A stretch of DNA of 13,475 bases from an uncultured Verrucomicrobiota bacterium (GCA_903905395.1 CAIVGD010000227.1:1-13475); one strand, 5' to 3'. Counted from the stretch's first letter, positions 1 to 7,532 are shown. Numbers and translations: made by a program. The notes: generated from the sequence alone by a model not told the origin.

Positions 1-130
1 CATGCTGTCCCCGCTCTTCCATCTTCTCTAGCGGGGCCGAAACGAGCAAGCGCATTTCGTGAAGGGTTTCTCGTGGAAGCGCTGAATCCAAAAACTGCCG
101 CATTTTTTATTGCGCTTATTCCACAATTCA

Positions 131-159
131 TTGACCCCGCCAAGGGAAACTGGTTTACT
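131..159 (+). promoter_or_regulatory. Predicted sigma70 promoter for the rplY operon (extended -10)
   Basis: TTGACC (131-136) is a 5/6 match to the -35 consensus. It is followed by exactly 17 bases and then TTTACT (154-159) as the -10, preceded by TG one base upstream (151-152), an extended -10 element. Transcription would start near 166, giving a leader of about 22 bases that ends in the GGAGG of rplY. The -35 falls on codons of the conserved F-I-D-P motif of the transporter remnant, so the promoter lies inside decayed coding sequence. Predicted from sequence only. Confidence 0.55.
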
Positions 160-176
160 TTTCGTTTCATTTATAC

Positions 177-181
177 GGAGG
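177..181 (+). promoter_or_regulatory. Ribosome binding site that fixes the GTG start of rplY
   Basis: GGAGG sits six bases upstream of GTG at 188-190, and no ATG in this frame gives a plausible L25 N-terminus. The strong motif supports the GTG start, which gives the protein the N-terminus M-A-K-R. Confidence 0.75.
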
Positions 182-187
182 TAAAAC

Positions 188-955
188 GTGGCAAAAAGGT
201 TAGGAATTAAGGCAAAAGTAAGGGTAGAAATCGGCGGTCGTCGTCCTCGACGCATCCGCAAGAACGGTCGTGTCCCGGCGATTATTTACGGGGGAGGAAC
301 TTCGCAGGTCTTGGAGCTGAATGGGCGGGAGATTGCGGAAGCGCTCCATCGGGCCAGTTCCGAAAACGTCCTGGTCGATTTAACGATTGAAGGTGAAGGT
401 GGAGCCACCACCCAAAAGATGGCTTTGATCCGTGAGGTGCAGCATCACCCCTTGCGGGATACGATCGAGCACATCGATTTTTATCAGATTGAGGAAAACA
501 AGAAATTGCGGGTGGAAGTGCCTGTGCACGAGCTCGGGGAGTCGATCGGTGTCCGGACTGGAGGGGGGATTCTGGATCACGCCCTGCGGACCTTGCGGGT
601 GGAATGCTTGCCAAAGGATTTACCCGAACGGATCGATGTCGATGTCTCCGCGATGGAGATTGGCCAAGCCATCCATGTCGGAGAGGTGAAACTCCCCGAG
701 GGGGTGACGGTTTTAAATACCAAGGAATTACCGGTGTTCATGGTTCTTCTCCCGAAGGTGGAGGAAGAGCCGACCCCTGGGGCAGTCGAGGTGGCAACCG
801 AGCCCGAGGTCATCCGGCAAAAGAAAGATGTCGAGGGGGAAGAGGGAGCGATCCCGGAAAAAGGCGACAAGAAAGAGCCAGCCAAAGCCGACAAGAAGGA
901 AGCCGGCAAGCCGGAAGCGAAGGAGGGGGCAAAGAAGGAACCGGCCAAGAAATAG
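188..955 (+). CDS. rplY: 50S ribosomal protein L25 / TL5 (general stress protein Ctc family)
   Basis: This protein binds 5S rRNA in the large ribosomal subunit. The first ~95 residues form the L25 domain, with the typical RVPAIIYG segment near residues 28-35 and the conserved EVQHHPLRDTIEHIDFY block just before residue 100. Residues ~100-190 form the second, beta-rich TL5/CTC domain. At 255 residues it is longer than a plain TL5/CTC protein (about 200). The extra length is a low-complexity tail from about residue 190, first acidic and then rich in Lys, Ala, Glu and Pro, with repeated KKE-P-AK units. The start is GTG with GGAGG six bases upstream. It is first gene of the operon, followed after 15 bases by pth, a common bacterial pairing. 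The family assignment is secure; the role of the tail is unknown. Confidence 0.96.
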   Translation: MAKRLGIKAKVRVEIGGRRPRRIRKNGRVPAIIYGGGTSQVLELNGREIAEALHRASSENVLVDLTIEGEGGATTQKMALIREVQHHPLRDTIEHIDFYQIEENKKLRVEVPVHELGESIGVRTGGGILDHALRTLRVECLPKDLPERIDVDVSAMEIGQAIHVGEVKLPEGVTVLNTKELPVFMVLLPKVEEEPTPGAVEVATEPEVIRQKKDVEGEEGAIPEKGDKKEPAKADKKEAGKPEAKEGAKKEPAKK

Positions 956-970
956 CGGGGAGGAGGGGCG

Positions 971-1543
971 ATGGAAATCGGCCTTGTCACCGGGTTGGGG
1001 AACGAAGGCAAGTCCTACGAGGGGACACGTCACAATTTCGGTTTCGAGGTGGTGGATCGAATCGCTGCCCACAAGGGCATCCGCTGGGAAAAGTGTCGCT
1101 ACGCCGAGGCGTGGGCGGCCCGCACCCCGGACAACCTCATCCTGCTCAAGCCGTCCACGATGATGAATGCCTCCGGCGAGGCCATCCGGGCGGCGCTGGC
1201 CTGGTGGAAAGTGCCCCAAGAAAATTTTATGGTGATCCTGGACGATATCGACCTGCCTCTGGGAAAGCTTCGCCTGCGCGCGGAGGGTTCCAGCGGCGGC
1301 CATCGCGGCCTCGGCTCGATTGAAACTCTGCTGGGGACGCAGGCTTACCTGCGCTTGCGCGGCGGAGTGGGGCGTCCCGTGGGGGAACGCGACATGGCGG
1401 ATCATGTTTTGGAAAAATTTACAACCGAAGAGCGGCCCGTGGTCGCCCGGATGGTGGAGGCGGCCGCGGAGGCCGTGGAGGCCTGGAGACAGGGAGGCTG
1501 GGAGGCCGCCTTGCCGCTGGGAAACCGGAAAGTGGAGATATGA
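971..1543 (+). CDS. pth: Peptidyl-tRNA hydrolase
   Basis: Cytosolic enzyme that cleaves the ester bond of peptidyl-tRNAs released early from ribosomes, recycling tRNA. The length (190 residues) is normal for bacterial Pth. The N-terminal GLGNEGKSYEGTRHNFGF gives Asn11 and catalytic His21. Asn66 lies in the KPSTMMNASG motif, and Asp91 in ILDDIDLPLG matches the catalytic Asp. In most bacterial Pth the next motif reads GGHNGL and its Asn contacts substrate; here it reads GGHRGLGSI, so Arg112 sits in that place. The C-terminal part (GVGRP, then DHVLEKF) is typical. A strong purine-rich ribosome binding site (GGAGGAGGGG, 958-967) precedes the ATG. The stop overlaps the start of rpsF (ATGA at 1540-1543), implying translational coupling. 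Confidence 0.96.
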   Translation: MEIGLVTGLGNEGKSYEGTRHNFGFEVVDRIAAHKGIRWEKCRYAEAWAARTPDNLILLKPSTMMNASGEAIRAALAWWKVPQENFMVILDDIDLPLGKLRLRAEGSSGGHRGLGSIETLLGTQAYLRLRGGVGRPVGERDMADHVLEKFTTEERPVVARMVEAAAEAVEAWRQGGWEAALPLGNRKVEI

Positions 1544-1872
1544 AGACATACGACCTGTTGGTGGTTTTGGATTTGGCCGGCAAGGAGGAATCCCTGCCGG
1601 AAGTGCTCACCCTCGTGGAGGAGGAAGTGAAGGGCGTGGGTGGACGGGTGACCCGGACGCAAAAAATGGAGCGGCGGAAATTCGAGTATGTGGCCGGAGC
1701 TCTGGAATCCGGTTTCTACGCGAACCTGACCTGCGAACTGCCCCCTGAATCCATCGTGAAACTGCGCGGCAAGCTGGCCCTCTGTCAGCCGGTGTATCGT
1801 TACATCTTGGTCTCCGTTTCGGCAAAAGCGGCGGCGAAGAGTCGGCAGGTACCGGCGGAAGCGACGGTCTGA
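1540..1872 (+). CDS. rpsF: 30S ribosomal protein S6
   Basis: Small-subunit protein that sits with S18 on the platform of the 30S subunit. The 110 residues match the family in length and layout: N-terminal YDLLVVLDL strand, a helix with EVLTLVEEEVK, then KMERRKFEYVAG, which is the family's conserved K-x-x-R-x-x-x-Y region, and VYRYILVSV near the end. The C-terminus is short and basic/Ala-rich, without the long acidic tail of E. coli S6. The start codon overlaps the pth stop; a GGAG lies only two bases upstream, so initiation probably depends on coupling to pth. ssb follows after ten bases. Confidence 0.96.
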   Translation: MKTYDLLVVLDLAGKEESLPEVLTLVEEEVKGVGGRVTRTQKMERRKFEYVAGALESGFYANLTCELPPESIVKLRGKLALCQPVYRYILVSVSAKAAAKSRQVPAEATV

Positions 1873-1882
1873 GGATCCCGCC

Positions 1883-2350
1883 ATGGCCAGCTTAAATAAA
1901 GTGCTACTGATGGGGAACCTGACTCGGGATCCCGAAGTGCGGCATACGCCAAAGGGGACTGCCGTCGGAGATTTGGCGATGGCGATCAACATGACGTACA
2001 AGGCTCAGGACGGGACGGAAAAAGAGGAGGTTTGTTACGTCGATGTGGTGGTGTGGGGGCGGCAAGCCGAGACCTGCCGGGATTATCTTTCCAAGGGGGC
2101 GCCTGTGTTCGTCGAGGGTCGGTTGCAACTCGACCAGTGGGAGGGGCCGGAGGGGGAAAAGAAGAGCCGGATGCGGGTACGGGCGGATCGGGTCCAGTTC
2201 CTTTCCCGGGGCGGTGGCGGTGCTGGGGGTGGACGCGGACCGCGGAGCGAAGCGGCTGGTGGTGGCGGGGCAAGTGCGCCAGCCGAAGGCGGAGCGGAGA
2301 AACCGGCCGGGCCTGGACGGGATATTCCCGAAGACGATGTTCCTTTTTAA
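1883..2350 (+). CDS. ssb: Single-stranded DNA-binding protein
   Basis: Binds and protects ssDNA during replication, repair and recombination, and recruits partners through its C-terminal tip. Residues ~1-110 form the OB fold: it opens with NKVLLMGNLTRDPEVRHTPKG and includes the typical VDVVVWGRQAE and the GAPVFVEGRL strand. A Gly/Ala/Pro-rich linker (about 112-145) leads to the acidic tip DIPEDDVPF, the SSB interaction motif ending in Phe. Length (155) is typical. The ribosome binding site GAGGA (1871-1875) overlaps the rpsF stop codon and lies seven bases from the ATG. The order rpsF-ssb is widespread and supports the call; rpsR, which often follows, is missing here. Confidence 0.97.
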   Translation: MASLNKVLLMGNLTRDPEVRHTPKGTAVGDLAMAINMTYKAQDGTEKEEVCYVDVVVWGRQAETCRDYLSKGAPVFVEGRLQLDQWEGPEGEKKSRMRVRADRVQFLSRGGGGAGGGRGPRSEAAGGGGASAPAEGGAEKPAGPGRDIPEDDVPF

Positions 2351-2367
2351 TCAAAAAGAAAAAGCAA

Positions 2368-2373
2368 GAGGAG
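2368..2373 (+). promoter_or_regulatory. Ribosome binding site of rplI
   Basis: GAGGAG lies ten bases upstream of the rplI ATG at 2384, within the 33-base gap after ssb. The gap is A-rich and otherwise empty; no start of an S18 gene can be seen in it. Confidence 0.6.
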
Positions 2374-2383
2374 AAAAACACAC

Positions 2384-2926
2384 ATGAACTTGGAAGTCAT
2401 TTTAAAAGGGCCGGTGAAAGGCCTCGGAGCGGAAGCGGATATGGTCAAGGTGCGTCCTGGCTACGCGAGGAATTTTTTGTTTCCCCGTGGGCTGGCCACG
2501 CCGTTGAACGCATCGAGCAAGCGTCAGCTGGAATCTTTAAAAAAGCAGCGCGGAGAGCGGGAAGCCGCCGAAGCGGCCGAGGCCCAAGAGAAGGCCGGCA
2601 AGCTGGGCCGGCTCGTGTTGGCTTTTGAACTCAAGCAGGCACAGGAGGGCGCGGAGAAACTTTTCGGAGCGATCACGGCGGCAGAGATCGCGGCGGCTCT
2701 CGTTGAAAAAGGATTTGAGATCGAGCGGCACGCCATCCAAATCGGACGCACGCTGAACCAAGTGGGGGAACATGAGGTCACCGTGGATCTGGGTTATTCA
2801 GTCAAAGTTCAGGTCAAGATCAAGGTGACGGGCAACTTGGATGAGAATTTTGAAAAGCCCGCCAAGGTCCGGCGCCCGCGCAAATCGGCCGCTGCGGACG
2901 ATGCCAAAGAAGAGAAGTCAGAATAA
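2384..2926 (+). CDS. rplI: 50S ribosomal protein L9
   Basis: Elongated large-subunit protein that binds 23S rRNA near the base of the L1 stalk. The N-terminal domain carries the family signature: VILKGPVKGLG, then VKVRPGYARNFLFPRGLA (about residues 21-38). A long charged connecting helix follows (residues ~43-75, rich in Glu, Ala, Lys and Arg). The C-terminal domain includes KLFGAITAAEIAAAL and ends near VQVKIKVTG. The family is usually about 150 residues. This protein has 180, and the excess is a basic-then-acidic C-terminal tail after about residue 150, containing RRPRK. Last gene of the operon that starts at rplY; I see no hairpin with a U-run after it. Confidence 0.96.
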   Translation: MNLEVILKGPVKGLGAEADMVKVRPGYARNFLFPRGLATPLNASSKRQLESLKKQRGEREAAEAAEAQEKAGKLGRLVLAFELKQAQEGAEKLFGAITAAEIAAALVEKGFEIERHAIQIGRTLNQVGEHEVTVDLGYSVKVQVKIKVTGNLDENFEKPAKVRRPRKSAAADDAKEEKSE

Positions 2927-3016
2927 CCAATTTTAAGTTATTGACCACCAGTAACTAACACCAAGCAGAACTGGTTGTCGACAAAGGCTTATAGATAGCT
3001 ATTTACGTACTTTACC

Positions 3017-5833
3017 GTGAAAACATCGGGCAGGGCAACGGGTGTGTTGAAAATGAGGTCTTTTAGAGGCCGCGGAAGAGTATTGCCTGCGGCAATTCTG
3101 GTTTTAATCGGTTTTGGTTTGGCGGGAGTTTTTGCGCAAGAACCTGCTCCGGCCGCGGTGCCTGCGCAGACGCGGGCAAAAACTTTTGTTCCTTCCCCTT
3201 CCTCCACGGAAAAAGCAGCGGCTGGGCAGATTCGCATCTTGGAAATCGAGTACTCCTCCAAAAGGAGCGATGTCACGCTCAACGAAGAAAAGCTCCGGCA
3301 GAACATGAGGAGCAACAAAGGCGGCGTTTACTCCCAGCAGGTGGTTGATGGGGATATCGAAAGCCTCTACCAGACGGGGGACTACGCCAACGTCCAGATT
3401 GTCACTTCGGAGATTCGGGCAGACGATGGGGAGCGGGGAGTGAAATTGAACGTGATGGTAGATCCGAAAGTACGCGTGTCGGAAGTTGAAGTGAAAAGGA
3501 AGCGGGCCGATGGAGGCTTGGATGACGACCTTTCCGTGGACAAGGATGATCTGCTCGATCTCAAGCTCAAGGCGCTCACCGCCAGCGACGCGAAAGGGGC
3601 CGCGGCCATCGCGAACGTCTTCACCGCGAAGGAAACCGTCACCAAAGCGGGGGATGTCCTGAGCGATGAGCGACTCCAGCGGGACGCCTTTGCGATGGAA
3701 GATTATTACCGGGACAAGGGATACAAGGACGTAAAAATCACATACAAATCGGTGGATTTTAAAGGGGATGAAGCCAAGGTTGTCTTTGAAATCGACGAGG
3801 GAATTCGTGGGTTTATCAGCAAGATCCGTTTCATCGGGAATCAGGCGGCGACTTCCAAGGATCTGGAAAAAGTGGTGAAACTCAAGCCGCGAGCTTGGTG
3901 GCAGATTTTCAGCAAGTCGGATCGATTCGAGGAGCTCGCATTGAAGGATGACGTTTCCCGCCTAAAAAACTTTTATCTCAACAAAGGATACATCGACGCC
4001 AACGTTCAAGCCTCGGTAGATCTGCCCCGCACGGTGAAAAACAAGGAGGCGAAGACGGATGCGACAGCTCCACGCGGTGAGGATTTCGATCCCGACGAAA
4101 TTCCCGCCGAGGATCTGATTCTGACCTACCGGATCGAGGAGGGACGGCAGTACCGCGTCGGATCGCTATCGGTCGAGGGCAACACCTTCTTCTCGACGGA
4201 CGACCTAATGAATGAGCTCACGACCAGATCCAAGCAGGTGGAAATTTTCGATCAGATCGATTTGAAGATGGTGAAAGCGGACGGACTGCAGGAGGGGGAA
4301 GTGTACGCCATCAATTCCTTGCAGGCGTCGATCGAAACTCTGCAGGACAAGTATGGCCGGCGGGGATTCCGCGAGGCGCGGGTCGAATACCGGATGGTGC
4401 CCAATGTGGAAACGGGGCGGATCGACGTGGGGTTTTCGGTGAAGGAAGGTGAAAAATTCTACGTCGATAAGATCGAGATTCAGGGCAATACCGTGACGAA
4501 GGACAAGGTCATCCGGCGCGAAATCGAGCTCGCGCCCGGGGAGGTCTTTGACACGGTTCGCGAAAAAGCCAGTAAGAGAAAAGTGGAAGGACTGAACTAT
4601 TTTTCAAAAGTAGAGACTTATGCCGAGGATACCGACGTGCCCAATCGGCAGAAGCTAATCGTCAAGGTCGAGGAGAAGCCGACGGGCGAGGTCAGCTTCG
4701 GTGCCGGTTTCAGCTCGGTCGAATTGCTCACCGGTAACGTCACCTTGGGAGAAAAGAATTTTGATTTGGCCAAGATTTTCGACACCTTTCCCCCACGGGG
4801 CGGAGGGCAAAAGGTGCGCCTCCAGGCGTCGATCGGTTTCCGTTCTCAAAACTTAAATCTTTCCTTCACGGAACCTTGGTTTCTCGACAAGCCGTTGCGC
4901 CTCGATGCGGGGGCCTACTACAACGGGGCTTCTTACCTCAGTACATTCTACAACCAGAAGAATTACGGCGCCTTTACAGGGCTGAGTCGGCGGTTGGGTG
5001 ACGATTTTCCGCTGAACAAATGGTCGACGGGGATCACCTACCGTCCGGAGTTTTACGATATTTATAATCTCCAATCCACGGCGCCTCCTTACTATCAGAC
5101 TTCGGTAGGCAACACTTTCAAATCCTCCTTACGCGGCTCATTGACGTACGACGGGCGGGACAGTTACATGCTGGCTCGGTCGGGACAATATTTTGAATTG
5201 GGCGCGGAGGGTGCGGGCGGCCCTCTCTTGGGCGGTGAAAATATCTGGAAAATCAAGGCGGAGTATCGTGTGTACTACACCCTGTGGAAGGAAAAGGACG
5301 TGGTCCTTTCCGCCCGGGCACTGGCTGGGTTTGTGGATGGTTTTAGTAGCACCCAATACGTACCGATCTGGGATCAGCTTTTTGCGGGAGGTTCGGGGTC
5401 GGTCCGAGGCTTCGATCCGTCGTTGGGCAGTACGGTCAACGGAGGTTCGGTGGGTCCCAAGCAAAACAGTCAGCCGGTCGGGGGCAGTACCCAGGGAACG
5501 TACCAGATCGAGGTGACCGCCCCGTTCCCCATCTTGGAAAACCGGGTTCGGTATGCGGTTTTCTGTGACGGCGGTTTCGTCAACGAGAACGTCTTTGATT
5601 TTCAACCCAAGACCTACAACAACACTCAGACGATGAACGTCAAAGGTGTGCAGACCAGCTACAACGCGGTCAACGGAGGCTTCCAAATCGGCGTGGGAGT
5701 GGGTCTGCGGTTGGATATCGGGATCGGGCCGATGACATTTGACGTGGGTGTCCCGATCATGACCGGTGATCCGAGTAACGGTGGTGGCTTGGGCGCGTTC
5801 AAAATGTACTTTGACGGCGGGTATCAGTTCTAA
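3017..5833 (+). CDS. bamA: Outer membrane protein assembly factor BamA (Omp85)
   Basis: Central subunit of the BAM complex, which folds beta-barrel proteins into the outer membrane. A signal peptide is clear: an Arg-rich start, the hydrophobic run AAILVLIGFGLAGVFA, then a likely cut before QEP near residue 41. Five POTRA repeats can be traced at about 72-151, 152-262, 263-376, 377-478 and 479-555; repeats 2 and 3 carry insertions. The rest, ~556-938, is the 16-strand barrel, with VRGF (796-799), the loop-6 motif of Omp85 proteins, and a C-terminal Phe (GGYQF) fitting the beta-signal. At 938 residues it exceeds the ~800 of E. coli BamA. The GTG start has no ribosome binding site; ATG at 3053 (residue 13) would give a more canonical signal peptide and may be the real start. 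skp follows after 15 bases. Confidence 0.95.
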   Translation: MKTSGRATGVLKMRSFRGRGRVLPAAILVLIGFGLAGVFAQEPAPAAVPAQTRAKTFVPSPSSTEKAAAGQIRILEIEYSSKRSDVTLNEEKLRQNMRSNKGGVYSQQVVDGDIESLYQTGDYANVQIVTSEIRADDGERGVKLNVMVDPKVRVSEVEVKRKRADGGLDDDLSVDKDDLLDLKLKALTASDAKGAAAIANVFTAKETVTKAGDVLSDERLQRDAFAMEDYYRDKGYKDVKITYKSVDFKGDEAKVVFEIDEGIRGFISKIRFIGNQAATSKDLEKVVKLKPRAWWQIFSKSDRFEELALKDDVSRLKNFYLNKGYIDANVQASVDLPRTVKNKEAKTDATAPRGEDFDPDEIPAEDLILTYRIEEGRQYRVGSLSVEGNTFFSTDDLMNELTTRSKQVEIFDQIDLKMVKADGLQEGEVYAINSLQASIETLQDKYGRRGFREARVEYRMVPNVETGRIDVGFSVKEGEKFYVDKIEIQGNTVTKDKVIRREIELAPGEVFDTVREKASKRKVEGLNYFSKVETYAEDTDVPNRQKLIVKVEEKPTGEVSFGAGFSSVELLTGNVTLGEKNFDLAKIFDTFPPRGGGQKVRLQASIGFRSQNLNLSFTEPWFLDKPLRLDAGAYYNGASYLSTFYNQKNYGAFTGLSRRLGDDFPLNKWSTGITYRPEFYDIYNLQSTAPPYYQTSVGNTFKSSLRGSLTYDGRDSYMLARSGQYFELGAEGAGGPLLGGENIWKIKAEYRVYYTLWKEKDVVLSARALAGFVDGFSSTQYVPIWDQLFAGGSGSVRGFDPSLGSTVNGGSVGPKQNSQPVGGSTQGTYQIEVTAPFPILENRVRYAVFCDGGFVNENVFDFQPKTYNNTQTMNVKGVQTSYNAVNGGFQIGVGVGLRLDIGIGPMTFDVGVPIMTGDPSNGGGLGAFKMYFDGGYQF

Positions 5834-5848
5834 CTAAGCTTTCCCTCT

Positions 5849-6451
5849 ATGAAATCTATCCTCACGAGTCTCCGGCAAGGTGCGCTCGCACTGGCTTTTC
5901 TCTCCCTCGGTTCTGTGGCTACCGCCCAGGATTTCTCAAAGATTGCGGTGGTCGATTACAACGCGATTTTGAAGGACTACTACAAGGCGAAGGATTCCCA
6001 GAAGCAGATGGAGGATCTGGCGGGTGGCTATCAGAAGGAGCGGAACGACCGCGAGGCCGGACTCAAGACGCTGGTGGAGGGGATCAACGCTTTGCAAAAG
6101 GAAATGCAGGATCCGGCCATCTCGGATGCCAAGAAAAAGGAGAAAGAAAACCAGCTCAAGGCCAAGGGGGAAGAAGGACAGGTAAAACAGCGGGAGATGA
6201 TGGCTTTCGGGCAGACCGCTTCGAAGATTCTTGAGGATAAGCGGCAGAGGTTGACCACCGAGCTGACCGAGGAGGTCAACAAGGCCCTATCTCAGGTTGC
6301 CAAAAATAAATATAACATGGTCTTTGTTAAACCTCAGGTGCCAAGCCCCGGCGCCCTCATCTTTTCCGAAGGCATGGACGATGTGACACAGCAGATCCTG
6401 AGCATTCTTAACAAGGACGCTCCCGCCGCCAAAAAAGACGACAAGAAGTAA
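5849..6451 (+). CDS. Skp/OmpH-family periplasmic chaperone
   Basis: Periplasmic holdase that escorts unfolded outer-membrane proteins towards the BAM complex. The 200-residue protein starts with a signal peptide (basic MKSILTSLRQ, a hydrophobic core, then VATA before QDF, about residue 26). The mature N-terminus has the OmpH-type strand KIAVVDYNAILKDYY. A long coiled-coil, Lys/Glu/Gln-rich segment (about 50-150) would form the tentacle arms. It is followed by NKYNMVFVKP, the returning beta strand of the family's core, and a Lys/Asp-rich tail. The bamA-skp-lpxD order is the same as in many Gram-negative bacteria and strongly supports the role. No Shine-Dalgarno motif is seen in the 15-base gap after bamA. 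Confidence 0.92.
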   Translation: MKSILTSLRQGALALAFLSLGSVATAQDFSKIAVVDYNAILKDYYKAKDSQKQMEDLAGGYQKERNDREAGLKTLVEGINALQKEMQDPAISDAKKKEKENQLKAKGEEGQVKQREMMAFGQTASKILEDKRQRLTTELTEEVNKALSQVAKNKYNMVFVKPQVPSPGALIFSEGMDDVTQQILSILNKDAPAAKKDDKK

Positions 6452-6473
6452 GCCGCTCGGTTGACCGACTAAA

Positions 6474-7532
6474 ATGAGCTCCATGAGGAGCGTGGGTGAG
6501 CTCGCCGAACTGGTCGGCGGAATACTGGAGGGGGATGGCCAACTGCCCATTGTGGGAGTGGCCGACCTGCAGGGTGCAGGGCCACAGGACATCTCATTTT
6601 TTGCCCATCCCCGTTATGAAATTGCAGCTCGACAGACCCAAGCCGGGGCGCTGGTCGTCGGGCAGAACGCCCCGAAAAACCTGGGAAAAGTTCGCATTCG
6701 AGTGGCAAATCCCTCCGCAGCTTTTACCAAAATTGCCGCACTTTTTGCCCCGCCGCCCGCCCCGCCCGTGATTGGCATCCATCCCTCGGCCATCATCGCA
6801 TCGGGAGTTCGCTTGGGGAAAGATTTAGGCATCGGACCCTATGTAATTGTGGAGGAAGGGGTGGAGATCGGCGATGGCACGCAGATCGGGGCGGGCGCCT
6901 ATGTGGGGCGGAGCGTGAAGGTCGGCACGCACTGCGTGATTCATCCGCGCGTTTATTTGGGGGAGAGATGTCTCATCGGTAACCGGGTGGTTCTTCATGC
7001 GGGGGCGGTGGTCGGGGCGGATGGTTTTGGCTACGAGATGAAAGAGGGGAAGCATGTGAAAATTCCCCAGCTCGGGTATGTGCAGATTGATGATGATGCG
7101 GAGATCGGGGCGAACACCACGATAGACCGCGGGCGCTTTGCCCGGACGCATATTGGTGAGGGGGCGAAGATCGATAATCTGGTGATGATCGCCCACAACT
7201 GCGTGGTGGGTCCGCACAGCGTGATCGTGGCCCAAAGTGGACTTTCGGGCAGTACCACGATGGGGCATCACGTGGTGATCGCCGGGCATGTGGGCACGGT
7301 GGGACACGTGCATCTCGGAGCTGGTTCAATCATCACGGCCAAGGCGGGAGTTACGAAGGACGTGCCCGCCGGTCAGACCTGGCGCGGAGCCCCCGCACGG
7401 CCGATCAAGGAGCAGATGGAGATGGAGGCGCACATGCAGCAGTTGCCCCAACTGGTGAAGAGGCTGAAAGCTCTAGAGGAGAAAGCGGCCGGCAAAAAAG
7501 TGACGGCGAAAAAAAGTAAAAAGAAAAAATAA
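6474..7532 (+). CDS. lpxD: UDP-3-O-(3-hydroxyacyl)glucosamine N-acyltransferase
   Basis: Third step of lipid A synthesis in the cytoplasm: transfers a 3-hydroxyacyl chain from acyl carrier protein to the amino group of UDP-3-O-acyl-glucosamine. The N-terminal uridine-binding domain (about 1-100) contains the typical DLQGAGPQDISFFAHPRY. A left-handed beta helix of hexapeptide repeats follows (about 105-310, many I-G and V-G turns). It includes GADGFGYE and IAHNC with catalytic His241. The C-terminal helix ends in a Lys-rich tail. The length, 352, is normal. It lies 22 bases after skp, as in the classical cluster; fabZ and lpxA, which often follow, are absent. No ribosome binding site is visible, and a second in-frame ATG at 6483 sits in the loop of a 5-bp hairpin (6478-6491), so the exact start is uncertain by three codons. 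Confidence 0.96.
   Translation: MSSMRSVGELAELVGGILEGDGQLPIVGVADLQGAGPQDISFFAHPRYEIAARQTQAGALVVGQNAPKNLGKVRIRVANPSAAFTKIAALFAPPPAPPVIGIHPSAIIASGVRLGKDLGIGPYVIVEEGVEIGDGTQIGAGAYVGRSVKVGTHCVIHPRVYLGERCLIGNRVVLHAGAVVGADGFGYEMKEGKHVKIPQLGYVQIDDDAEIGANTTIDRGRFARTHIGEGAKIDNLVMIAHNCVVGPHSVIVAQSGLSGSTTMGHHVVIAGHVGTVGHVHLGAGSIITAKAGVTKDVPAGQTWRGAPARPIKEQMEMEAHMQQLPQLVKRLKALEEKAAGKKVTAKKSKKKK

Larger units (their letters stand above)
1..210 (+). pseudogene. Truncated 3' remnant of a LysE/RhtB-family amino-acid exporter
   Basis: Frame 1 is open from the window edge to TAA at 208-210. It encodes about 69 residues that include FREGFLVEALNPK and FFIALIPQFIDPAKGN. This is the very characteristic middle of LysE/RhtB/Rht translocators: an F-x-x-G-F-L stretch, the NPK motif, then a membrane segment ending in PQF-[IV]-D. 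These inner-membrane exporters are usually about 200 residues, with some 60 or more residues and further membrane helices after the PQF motif. Here only about 25 residues follow, and the last 15 or so (a basic stretch) are encoded by the rplY ribosome binding site and start region. I infer the 3' end has been lost and replaced by the rplY upstream region. The 5' end lies outside the window. It could instead be a short, still translated protein overlapping rplY by 23 bases, but loss of the C-terminal helices makes function unlikely. Confidence 0.68.

Noticed and set aside
9..36. CCCCGCT / AGCGGGG inverted repeat with a 14-base gap, as a possible terminator
   Set aside because: No T-run follows on either strand, the loop is large, and the bases lie inside the LysE-like coding frame.
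604..1323. Plus-strand open frame of 239 codons spanning rplY and pth
   Set aside because: Its Gly/Arg-rich composition is typical of a shifted frame in GC-rich DNA, and it overlaps two well-identified genes.
2922..2942. AATAAC / GTTATT inverted repeat after rplI as a terminator
   Set aside because: A six-pair A-T-rich stem with a nine-base loop and no T-run is too weak to support.
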